Part shown: positions 1-4,788 of the stretch, one piece after another
Layout: every line of letters begins with the position of its first letter
Position numbering within the stretch: position 1 is the first letter of the stretch
From: Thermotogaceae bacterium
Lineage (GTDB): Bacteria; Thermotogota; Thermotogae; Thermotogales; Thermotogaceae
DNA length: 7,356 nucleotides
Direction of reading: 5' to 3'
Assembly: GCA_021161105.1 (NCBI GenBank)
Contig: JAGHBG010000228.1
Span: 1 to 7,356, forward strand
The notes under the pieces: model-generated
Databases searched by the model: none
What the model was told of the DNA's origin: nothing
Seen by the model: only the letters and a program-made list of their open reading frames with translations
Made by a program: the position numbers and the translations under genes

Positions 1-324
1 ACACCAGTGTTCAATGAGCTTGACGAGACTTTCTTTGCAACGGAAAACTGCTACAGGATGAATGTTTTGGTTGAAGCTACAGTAACAATTACAGGTGTTA
101 AAACTGGTAGTTATCCGAAGTTTTATACGGAAGTAACAGTTGGAGATGCTACAAAGAGTGTAGTTGTCTTTACGTATGACTCTGATGTAAAAGATTGGAT
201 CAACAATGTTGGAGAAACATATGTGGGATCAGAACTGTATGTAAGGGGTTACTGGGATAAATATAAGAGTGATTGGGAGATCATCCCAAGATTCCCCGAA
301 GATATCCCGGCAATGGGTGAATAA
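1..324 (+). CDS. C-terminal fragment of an OB-fold domain protein (5' end outside window)
   Basis: The frame is open from base 1 to a TAA stop at 322-324, so this is the last 107 codons of a longer gene; the GTG at 7 is only an internal valine codon. The visible part is beta-rich, with alternating hydrophobic strands such as VLVEATVTITGV and TKSVVVFTYD, then GSELYVRGYW and the tail WEIIPRFPEDI. This fits the last OB-fold domain of exported proteins that carry OB folds of the YhcR/DUF5689 general type. The tail closely matches the tail of the next gene (FEILPRVPEDI), so the two are probably paralogous or share this domain. No catalytic motif is visible. The ligand of such domains (nucleic acid, sugar or protein) cannot be read from sequence. 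The fold is moderately supported; the function is unknown. Confidence 0.75.
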   Translation, partial: TPVFNELDETFFATENCYRMNVLVEATVTITGVKTGSYPKFYTEVTVGDATKSVVVFTYDSDVKDWINNVGETYVGSELYVRGYWDKYKSDWEIIPRFPEDIPAMGE

Positions 325-348
325 TATCTGAGGAGAAAGTGAGAAAAC

Positions 349-373
349 AAAAGCGGGGCGAGCCCCCGCTTTT
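349..373 (+). terminator. Rho-independent terminator after the OB-fold gene
   Basis: A perfect 10-bp stem, AAAAGCGGGG (349-358) against CCCCGCTTTT (364-373), encloses a 5-base loop. It ends in TTTT and is followed by AAATTCTT, a broken U tract, so termination may be partial. It lies 24 bases after the stop of the first gene and only 16 bases before the ribosome binding site of the next. Confidence 0.85.
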
Positions 374-398
374 AAATTCTTGAAAATCTGGAGGTGAT

Positions 399-1943
399 AT
401 GGTGAGAAAGGTTTTAACGATACTTTTAGCCCTTTTATCACTTGCTGTGTTTGCAGAAGCTGTGAGTTTTTCTACATTTTTTATTACTTCTTTTGATCCA
501 TTAAATGGAAGTGTGGATGTAAGTCACACAATTTTTTATCTTACATATGAAGCAAACGAAAATATCTCTTTAAAATTTACGCAATACGGCAATGTTTTTG
601 ATCTTCAAAGCCCAAAATTCTTCTATGCAGAATACAGAGACAGGTTTGGAGATTTCAAAGTCAATATTGACCTTGGAAAAGCCAGGTTGAAAAAGTACTA
701 CACTTACAAGCTCAATCTTGTAAGAGTTGGTGGTGTTAAATACGATTACACGGGAGTTGGCGGTTATTTAAGATATGGTTCTTTTGAGATTGGAGGAGCG
801 TATAATCATCCGTATAAGGAATATGCGCTTTATGCTTCTGTATACACGCAAAATCTTAAGGGTGGTATTTATTACGAGGACTATTATCAAAAAGTTAGTG
901 CTGATCTTAATGTTAATTTCTCCATATTTGATATATGGGCAGGAGCAGCCTTTGAAGAGTTTGACTTCAACACGACAACGGCTTTAATTGGTGCAAAAAC
1001 ATCTTTGATGGGATTTGATGTTGCAGCGCAATACGCATGGATAGGAAACACGTATCTAATAGAACGACTAAAGTCTGATCCTAATTATGTTGCTACAAAC
1101 TGGCTTTTTGATTTTGACATTTCCAGAGACTTTGGAGACTATAGCTTAGGACTATACGCCAAATACAATTCCGCATGGTTCACTGAAGGAACTTATCCAC
1201 TGATTGCAGCAAGGGCTAAGGTGAATGATTTTGAGCTTCACTTAAAACTTCTCGGAGACGACCTGAATCCTGATCTTTCTGGAGACCAAACGCTTATGGT
1301 GGTTTGGGACCATTATTTCAATTATTCTTTTGGTGGAGGGAATGTCCAGGCTGCTGCAGGTGCCGCACCGTCTCAACCTCAATCTCAACCTCAGCCGGTA
1401 AAGAGCCTTTCTGTATACATTGTTAAGACGCAAAAGCCAAAGTATAGATTTTCTGTAAAAGGAGTTGTTGTTGCACCATTGGGACTTCTGGATAAAAACT
1501 CCATGTATATTAAGGATCCTACAGGAGGGATATTAGTTTATGTTCCGTCGGGGAAGGCGAATTTCTCTATAGGAGATGTTGTTAAAATTGAAGGAACTTT
1601 CAAGGAATATTATGGAATGCCAGAAATTGTTGCATCAAAAATTGAAAAGGTTGGAGAAGTTAAATCAATCTCCGCAGAAGCTTTGAAAGATTCTCCAGAG
1701 TATGAGCTTCTCGGAAACTTCGTCAGTGTCTCAGGCGTAGTTGTTTCAAAGGCGAAATACGACTTTAATGTTCAATACGGGGAAGGTAAGGTTATTAAGG
1801 TTTATATAAAGAAAAACACAGGATTGAAGATATCAAACATTAAAGCTGGTGATAAGGTAACGGTAAAAGGAGTTCTTTACATCTACAAAGGAGCTTTTGA
1901 AATACTGCCAAGAGTGCCGGAAGACATCATCATCGGCGGATGA
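399..1943 (+). CDS. Exported beta-barrel-like protein with two C-terminal OB-fold domains
   Basis: The predicted product has 514 residues. Residues 1-21 form a signal peptide: VRK, then a hydrophobic core (VLTILLALLSLAV) and AxA-like cleavage sites after A19 or A21. Residues about 23-311 are rich in aromatic and alternating-polarity strands (for example YSLGLYAKYNSAW, ending in HYFNYSF), as in outer-membrane beta-barrels, and have no helical membrane segments. A Gln/Pro linker (325-333, SQPQSQPQP) leads to two OB-like domains at about 350-416 and 439-511. The first has FSVKGVVVAP, MYIKDPTGGILVYV and IGDVVKIEGTF; the second has GNFVSVSGVVV, AGDKVTVKGV and the tail FEILPRVPEDI. An outer-membrane (toga) protein with a periplasmic tail is my inference. 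GGAGG at 390-394 lies 4 bases from ATG 399 and 7 from the in-frame GTG 402, so the true start may be GTG 402. The gene is followed by a strong terminator. Confidence 0.8.
   Translation: MVRKVLTILLALLSLAVFAEAVSFSTFFITSFDPLNGSVDVSHTIFYLTYEANENISLKFTQYGNVFDLQSPKFFYAEYRDRFGDFKVNIDLGKARLKKYYTYKLNLVRVGGVKYDYTGVGGYLRYGSFEIGGAYNHPYKEYALYASVYTQNLKGGIYYEDYYQKVSADLNVNFSIFDIWAGAAFEEFDFNTTTALIGAKTSLMGFDVAAQYAWIGNTYLIERLKSDPNYVATNWLFDFDISRDFGDYSLGLYAKYNSAWFTEGTYPLIAARAKVNDFELHLKLLGDDLNPDLSGDQTLMVVWDHYFNYSFGGGNVQAAAGAAPSQPQSQPQPVKSLSVYIVKTQKPKYRFSVKGVVVAPLGLLDKNSMYIKDPTGGILVYVPSGKANFSIGDVVKIEGTFKEYYGMPEIVASKIEKVGEVKSISAEALKDSPEYELLGNFVSVSGVVVSKAKYDFNVQYGEGKVIKVYIKKNTGLKISNIKAGDKVTVKGVLYIYKGAFEILPRVPEDIIIGG
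1371..1394 (+). repeat. 12-bp tandem repeat encoding the Gln/Pro linker
   Basis: Two copies of a 12-base unit, TCTCAACCTCAA and TCTCAACCTCAG, differ in the last base only. They encode SQPQ twice (residues 325-332) in the hinge between the barrel-like region and the OB-fold domains of the exported protein. In-frame 12-base units would allow the linker length to vary between strains by slippage. Confidence 0.85.
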
Positions 1944-1972
1944 AAAAAGAGCCCCATTGCGGGGCTCTTTTT
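1944..1972. terminator. Bidirectional terminator between converging genes
   Basis: A perfect 12-bp stem, AAAAAGAGCCCC (1944-1955) against GGGGCTCTTTTT (1961-1972), has a 5-base loop. The A run on one side and T run on the other make it a terminator on either strand. It begins directly after the TGA of the exported-protein gene (1941-1943). Its last two bases are also part of the TAA stop (1971-1973) of the minus-strand sigma-region-2-like gene. Confidence 0.92.
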
Positions 1973-2288
1973 ATAAGTAGCTTTCGTGTGCATCCAGGCT
2001 GTACACTTCTTTTGAGAGAAAAGAAAAAGGATAGTCACTGGATAGTGGAGCCTTTTCGCCTCGTATCATGCTGCGTAGTTTCAGGTTAATGGTTCTTTTT
2101 ATGTGTGGTGCCAGTTTTTCTCTATCAGGATCGTAGTTTTTGAGAGCATAGAGGAACAGGTAGCATATAGTCTGGTATAAATCTTCGTAGGAGGTTATTC
2201 TGCTTTTGTATACGCTGTAGAATTTTTTTGCTGTTTTTCTCAGGAGAGGTTCGAATCTTTTGTAAAGCTTTTCTGTGTTTCTTCCCAT
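1971..2288 (-). CDS. Sigma-70 region 2-like protein without region 4 (RsoA-like split sigma subunit?)
   Basis: The predicted product has 105 residues. Residues about 12-75 look like sigma-70 regions 2.1-2.3: FEPLLRKTAKKFYS, then YEDLYQTICYLFLYALKNYD (34-53) and DPDREKLAPHIKRTINLKL, matching the family pattern of a leading helix, a DxxQE-like acidic stretch, a run of hydrophobic residues, and a (Y/F)DP turn. This part of sigma factors binds the RNA polymerase beta' clamp helices. The remaining 30 residues are short and Ser/acidic, with no region 4 helix-turn-helix, so it cannot by itself recognise a -35 element. Bacillus RsoA (YvrHa), partner of SigO, is a known region-2-only protein; similarity in architecture is my inference. 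The ATG at 2288 has only a weak GGACAGGA site and lies 49 bases inside the preceding gene, suggesting translational coupling. The frame stays open further upstream, but that part is out of frame with two better-supported genes. Confidence 0.7.
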   Translation of the reverse strand: MGRNTEKLYKRFEPLLRKTAKKFYSVYKSRITSYEDLYQTICYLFLYALKNYDPDREKLAPHIKRTINLKLRSMIRGEKAPLSSDYPFSFLSKEVYSLDAHESYL

Positions 2289-2503
2289 ATCCTGTCCACT
2301 ATCCAGCTTATCAGAGCTTTTACTATTTTGTCGTCTAATTCCAATGCCGGGGTTGGATCCACTAAGTTCCAGAGTTCCATACCAAGCTTTATAAGATTCT
2401 CTTTTGTTTGATCTGGCTCTTTTTGTTTTGCGATTTTGCAGGCTATTTCCAGTGCGTGATATATGGGAGTTATGTTCCACACTAACTTCACCTGCCGCGT
2501 CAC
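2240..2503 (-). CDS. Small helical protein of unknown function
   Basis: I do not recognise this product. The frame encodes up to 87 residues, rich in amphipathic helix: a first segment (YHALEIACKIAKQKEPDQ), a second (ENLIKLGMELWNLVDPTP) and a third (LDDKIVKALISWIVDRIWEE). There is no clear transmembrane segment, signal peptide or helix-turn-helix. The first possible start, GTG 2503, overlaps the TGA of the DUF2922 gene by four bases (GTGA) but has no ribosome binding site. An in-frame GTG at 2482 is preceded by AGGTGA (2493-2488) with a 5-base gap, which would give an 80-residue protein starting at WNITPIY; that start may be the real one. Its end overlaps the sigma-region-2-like gene by 49 bases. 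Because of its place in the operon it may be a partner or regulator of that protein, but this is inference. Confidence 0.65.
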   Translation of the reverse strand: MTRQVKLVWNITPIYHALEIACKIAKQKEPDQTKENLIKLGMELWNLVDPTPALELDDKIVKALISWIVDRIWEETQKSFTKDSNLS

Positions 2504-2706
2504 TGGATGAGATCGAAGAACACCTGTGTCTGAGTATCAATTACTGCGGCTCTGTCTTTCTGGTAATCTGCTGGAACTATGGTTCCTATCATTGCATCCA
2601 TAAGAGAGTGAACCATTGTTGCATCAAGGGTATCTACTGGATCTGGTATGTAAAGTGTTCTGCTGTTTCCCTCAGGGGTTCTGAAGGTAAGTGCAAGTCT
2701 CTTCAT
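2500..2706 (-). CDS. DUF2922 family small protein
   Basis: The 68-residue product matches the length and layout I know for DUF2922: an N-terminal beta hairpin (KRLALTFRTPEGNSRTLYIP), the IPDP-like turn, a helix with the pattern VHSLMDAMIG, and a C-terminal strand (AAVIDTQTQVFFDLI) with the typical IDTxTxxxFDL ending. The biochemical role of the family is not established. The start is supported by AGGAGG (2720-2715) 8 bases before ATG 2706. It lies 23 bases after the DUF1659-like gene and its stop overlaps the next start, so it sits in the middle of an operon. DUF1659 and DUF2922 genes commonly occur side by side in Firmicutes, often near sigma-factor-like genes; this is from memory. Confidence 0.8.
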   Translation of the reverse strand: MKRLALTFRTPEGNSRTLYIPDPVDTLDATMVHSLMDAMIGTIVPADYQKDRAAVIDTQTQVFFDLIQ

Positions 2707-2729
2707 TCATCACACCTCCTTTTTATTCA

Positions 2730-2912
2730 TTAGACAAGGTTGAGTGCTGTGTAATCAATTACGAAAGCGTCAACTACGACTCTTGAGGTTATGTTCATTA
2801 TGTTTTTAACTACATTCTCGATATCCTGGACTGCGGCTGAATCAACTGCGGGAAGCGTCTGAGTTCTTCTGCTGCCGTCTGAGAGCTCGTAGTAAATCCT
2901 TACCTGCCTCAC
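2730..2912 (-). CDS. DUF1659-like small protein
   Basis: The 60-residue product has the same outline as its neighbour: an N-terminal hairpin (VRIYYELSDGSRRTQTLP), a helix (AVQDIENVVKNIMNI) and a final strand (VVVDAFVIDYTALNLV). Position before a DUF2922 gene, small size and the pattern T-x-T, V-x-x-A, hydrophobic helix, D-x-x-x-L favour DUF1659, but the similarity is weak enough that a diverged relative of DUF2922 is also possible. GTG 2912 is chosen as start because GGAGG (2924-2920) lies 7 bases before it. It is the first gene of the minus-strand operon, behind a promoter and inverted repeat at 2955-2984. No enzymatic motif, signal peptide or membrane segment is visible. Confidence 0.7.
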   Translation of the reverse strand: MRQVRIYYELSDGSRRTQTLPAVDSAAVQDIENVVKNIMNITSRVVVDAFVIDYTALNLV

Positions 2913-2939
2913 ACTTCTCCCTCCTTAAAAAATTTTTTT

Positions 2940-2951
2940 GGAAGGCCTTCC
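2940..2951. repeat. Perfect 12-bp palindrome GGAAGGCCTTCC
   Basis: The 12 bases are identical on both strands, with no spacer, so they fit a dimeric DNA-binding site better than an RNA hairpin. The palindrome sits directly downstream of the putative minus-strand -10 element (2955-2960), about where transcription would begin, and is followed on that strand by an A/T tract. No known regulator is recognised. Confidence 0.5.
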
Positions 2952-2954
2952 ATA

Positions 2955-2984
2955 TATATAGTATACGAATGTATACTATTACAA
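2955..2984 (-). promoter_or_regulatory. Probable promoter of the minus-strand small-protein operon
   Basis: Read on the minus strand, TTGTAA (2984-2979) and TATATA (2960-2955) are separated by 18 bases and resemble -35 and -10 elements of a housekeeping promoter. An alternative pair upstream is TTGAAA with TACATT at 16 bases. Transcription would begin near 2948, about 35 bases before GTG 2912. The spacer is filled by an inverted repeat listed separately. Confidence 0.45.
2958..2979. promoter_or_regulatory. Probable operator: 9-bp inverted repeat with 4-base spacer
   Basis: Arms ATAGTATAC (2958-2966) and GTATACTAT (2971-2979) are perfect inverted repeats around GAAT. Each arm also holds GTATAC, itself a palindrome, giving two GTATAC sites ten bases apart, about one helical turn. 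The repeat occupies the space between the putative -35 and -10 of the minus operon, and touches the possible -35 of the divergent corC gene, so a bound dimer could repress one or both. The protein that binds is not known; no separate DNA-binding regulator is encoded in the window. Confidence 0.6.
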
Positions 2985-3006
2985 TTGGGTTTCAATAGTG
3001 TAAAAT
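2979..3006 (+). promoter_or_regulatory. Possible promoter of the corC-cdd-nusB-fhs run
   Basis: TAAAAT (3001-3006) is a fair -10 element. TTACAA (2979-2984), 16 bases upstream, is a poor -35. The leader to GTG 3052 would be about 40 bases. It is back to back with the promoter of the minus operon and overlaps its inverted repeat by one base. Confidence 0.35.
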
Positions 3007-3051
3007 AAAGAACAGCATGATAAAACCTGCTGGAGAGGGGTGTGAACTTAG

Positions 3052-4356
3052 GTGGAAGACGGTAACTTATATTTGCAAATGGCAGCCCTTGCGTTTCTTT
3101 TGTACCTTTCCGGGTTTTTTTCCTCGTCAGAAACTGCTCTCACTTCTGTTAGCAAACACCATTTAAAGAAACATGTTAAAAAGGGAGATCCCATGAATTA
3201 TTTGCATTGGTCTAACAGGATGTTAACCACCATTCTTGTTTCTAATAACATAGTGAACATTCTGGCATCCTCCATAGCCACAATCCTTGTGCTGGAGCTT
3301 CTTGGACCTGAGAATGAAGGTCTCGCTGCAGCAATTGCTACAACGGTTATGACGCTGCTAATTTTGATATTTGGTGAGATAACACCAAAAATTTATGCAC
3401 GGGAGAACACGGAGAGAGTTTTTAAAAGAACAATACCTGTTATAAAAGGGCTGGCGGTTATCTTTGGTCCTGTTATAAAGGTGCTTATGATTATATCTAA
3501 TTTCTTTATAAAACTTGGTGGTGGCAAAACCGTAGAAGATACGCCCTTCGTTACGGAAGAGGATATTCTTGGTGCTGTGGATGTTGGTCAGGAGACAGGC
3601 TCTATTGATAAAGAAGAGGGCATGGTGGTTAAAAGAACCTTTGAGATGAGAAAAACAGCTGTAAAGGAAATCATGACACCCCGGGTTGATATAGTCGCAA
3701 TTGAAGAGAGTGACACTTTGAAAGAACTCATGGAAACAGTTGATGAAGAAGAGTACAGCAGAATACCTGTTTACAGAGAAACTATAGATGACATAGTTGG
3801 TTTTTGCTATGCAAAGGATGTGCTGTCAATAATTTATGAGAAGGGCTGTGATACAGCGTTTAAGATAAAGGTTAAAGATATTATGCGTCCACCCATGTTT
3901 GTTCCGGAGACAATGAAGATCTGGGACCTTTTTATGGAGTTTAAGGAGAGGAAGGTTCATATGGCTATAGTCGTTGATGAATTTGGCGGAACTGCTGGAC
4001 TTGTTACTCTTGAAGATGTTATCGAGGAACTCATCGGTGAAATATACGATGAATATGATCAGGGAGAAACCGTTGGAATAAAAAAGGTGAAGGATGGAGT
4101 GTACCTGGTGGATGCATCTACACCGATTAATGACATAGAAAGAGAGCTTTCAATAAAGCTTCCGGAGACGGAATATGAGACACTGGGAGGATACCTCCTT
4201 GAGCTTTTCCAGCGGATTCCACAAACTGGTGAAGAGATAACAGTGGGGAATTTTCATTTTAAGATAGTGGCCTCAGGAAAGAGCAAGATAGAAAAGGTTT
4301 TGATGAGGGTGATAAATGATGGAGAAGTACAGCAAACTGATTCAAGCAGCGATTGA
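3052..4356 (+). CDS. CNNM/CorC-family membrane protein (DUF21, CBS pair, CorC_HlyC domain)
   Basis: The 434-residue product has the full family layout. The DUF21 membrane domain (about 8-155) has FFSSSETALTSVS (22-34), SNNIVNILASSIAT (64-77) and FGEITPKIYA (107-116), and several hydrophobic segments. The CBS pair (about 205-330) begins at EIMTPRVDIVAI and includes EEYSRIPVYRE, VGFCYAKDVL, AIVVDEFGGTAGLVTLEDV and EELIGEIYDEYD. The CorC_HlyC domain (about 343-422) includes DGVYLVDASTPINDIE and YETLGGYLLELF. Family members are membrane proteins implicated in Mg2+ (or other divalent cation) export, gated by ATP-Mg binding to the CBS pair; the old name hemolysin is misleading. GTG 3052 is the first possible start, because TAG precedes it in frame; GAGGGG at 3035-3040 lies 11 bases upstream, rather far. 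Its last 41 bases overlap cdd. Confidence 0.93.
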   Translation: MEDGNLYLQMAALAFLLYLSGFFSSSETALTSVSKHHLKKHVKKGDPMNYLHWSNRMLTTILVSNNIVNILASSIATILVLELLGPENEGLAAAIATTVMTLLILIFGEITPKIYARENTERVFKRTIPVIKGLAVIFGPVIKVLMIISNFFIKLGGGKTVEDTPFVTEEDILGAVDVGQETGSIDKEEGMVVKRTFEMRKTAVKEIMTPRVDIVAIEESDTLKELMETVDEEEYSRIPVYRETIDDIVGFCYAKDVLSIIYEKGCDTAFKIKVKDIMRPPMFVPETMKIWDLFMEFKERKVHMAIVVDEFGGTAGLVTLEDVIEELIGEIYDEYDQGETVGIKKVKDGVYLVDASTPINDIERELSIKLPETEYETLGGYLLELFQRIPQTGEEITVGNFHFKIVASGKSKIEKVLMRVINDGEVQQTDSSSD

Positions 4357-4711
4357 TGCAAGGAAAAATGCCTATGTTCCTTATTCAAATTTTAAAGTGG
4401 GAGCGGCGGTTCTAACCGGGGATGGGAAAATATTTACCGGGTGCAATATCGAGAATGCATCCTACGGACTTTCCATGTGTGCAGAAAGGGTGGCTATATT
4501 TAAAGCGGTGTCTGAGGGTTACAGGGATTTTGTGGCTATAGCGGTTGTTGCTGATACAGATGATCCTGTTAAACCCTGCGGTGCATGCAGGCAGGTTATG
4601 GCAGAGTTCGGAGATATGGAAGTTGTTATGTCAAATTTAAAGGGTGATGTAAAGGTGATGAAGCTCTCGACTCTTTTGCCTGAGGCATTTTCACCAACTG
4701 ATCTGAAATAG
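4316..4711 (+). CDS. cdd: Cytidine deaminase
   Basis: The enzyme hydrolyses cytidine and deoxycytidine to uridine and deoxyuridine in pyrimidine salvage, in the cytoplasm. The 131-residue length fits the small, homotetrameric class. Visible motifs are the N-terminal YVPYSNFKVGAAV (20-32), the nucleoside-binding GCNIENASYG (42-51, with N44 and E46), the zinc and catalytic site CAER (C55, catalytic E57) and PCGACRQV (87-94, zinc ligands C88 and C91); all key residues are present. ATG 4316 is followed directly by ATG 4319; the site GAGGG (4305-4309) lies 6 or 9 bases before them, and either may serve. The gene starts inside the end of the corC gene, a 41-base overlap that implies co-transcription. 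No hairpin terminator follows it. Confidence 0.95.
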   Translation: MMEKYSKLIQAAIDARKNAYVPYSNFKVGAAVLTGDGKIFTGCNIENASYGLSMCAERVAIFKAVSEGYRDFVAIAVVADTDDPVKPCGACRQVMAEFGDMEVVMSNLKGDVKVMKLSTLLPEAFSPTDLK

Positions 4712-4748
4712 AAAGTAACCCAAAAATTTCTTTTTAAAGTTTGAAATG

Positions 4749-4757
4749 TGATATTAT
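4749..4757 (+). promoter_or_regulatory. Extended -10 promoter element before nusB
   Basis: TGATATTAT fits an extended -10 element (TG, one base, TATTAT). The hexamer 17 bases upstream is T-rich and not a good -35, which extended -10 promoters can tolerate. Transcription would start near 4764, giving a leader of about 20 bases to the nusB start. It would let nusB and fhs be expressed apart from corC-cdd. Confidence 0.45.
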
Positions 4758-4770
4758 TATCCGCAAAAGC

Positions 4771-4788
4771 AGGAGGTGGTCTTTATAA
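4771..4788 (+). promoter_or_regulatory. nusB ribosome binding site with overlapping boxA-like sequence and AUA start
   Basis: AGGAGGTGG (4771-4779) is a strong ribosome binding site. The only conventional start just upstream of the conserved protein, GTG 4776, lies inside it and so cannot be well used. The codon at the right distance, 8 bases after GGAGG (4772-4776), is ATA at 4785. Overlapping this, TGGTCTTTA (4777-4785) matches 8 of 9 bases of the bacterial boxA core TGCTCTTTA, the RNA site bound by NusB with NusE. The ribosome binding site is clear; a working boxA is speculative. Confidence 0.5.

Noticed and set aside
2289..2540. N-terminal extension of the sigma-like frame, giving a 189-residue protein
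   Set aside because: The extra 84 residues are Ser/Arg/Asn-rich with no domain and lie antiphase to the DUF2922 and unknown helical genes, which have better start signals and family patterns.
2404..2733. Plus-strand open frame of 109 codons
   Set aside because: It is antisense to the small-protein operon, is rich in Cys and Trp without a domain, and has no ribosome binding site.
3013..3032. Inverted repeat CAGCA / TGCTG before the corC-type gene
   Set aside because: Five base pairs with a ten-base loop is common by chance; no other sign of an RNA switch.
3042..3044. GTG as start of the corC-type gene
   Set aside because: It is out of frame with the gene, and an in-frame TAG at 3049-3051 blocks any start upstream of 3052.
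3007..3051. Mg2+ riboswitch (M-box) upstream of the corC-type gene
   Set aside because: The leader is about 40 bases, far too short for an M-box.
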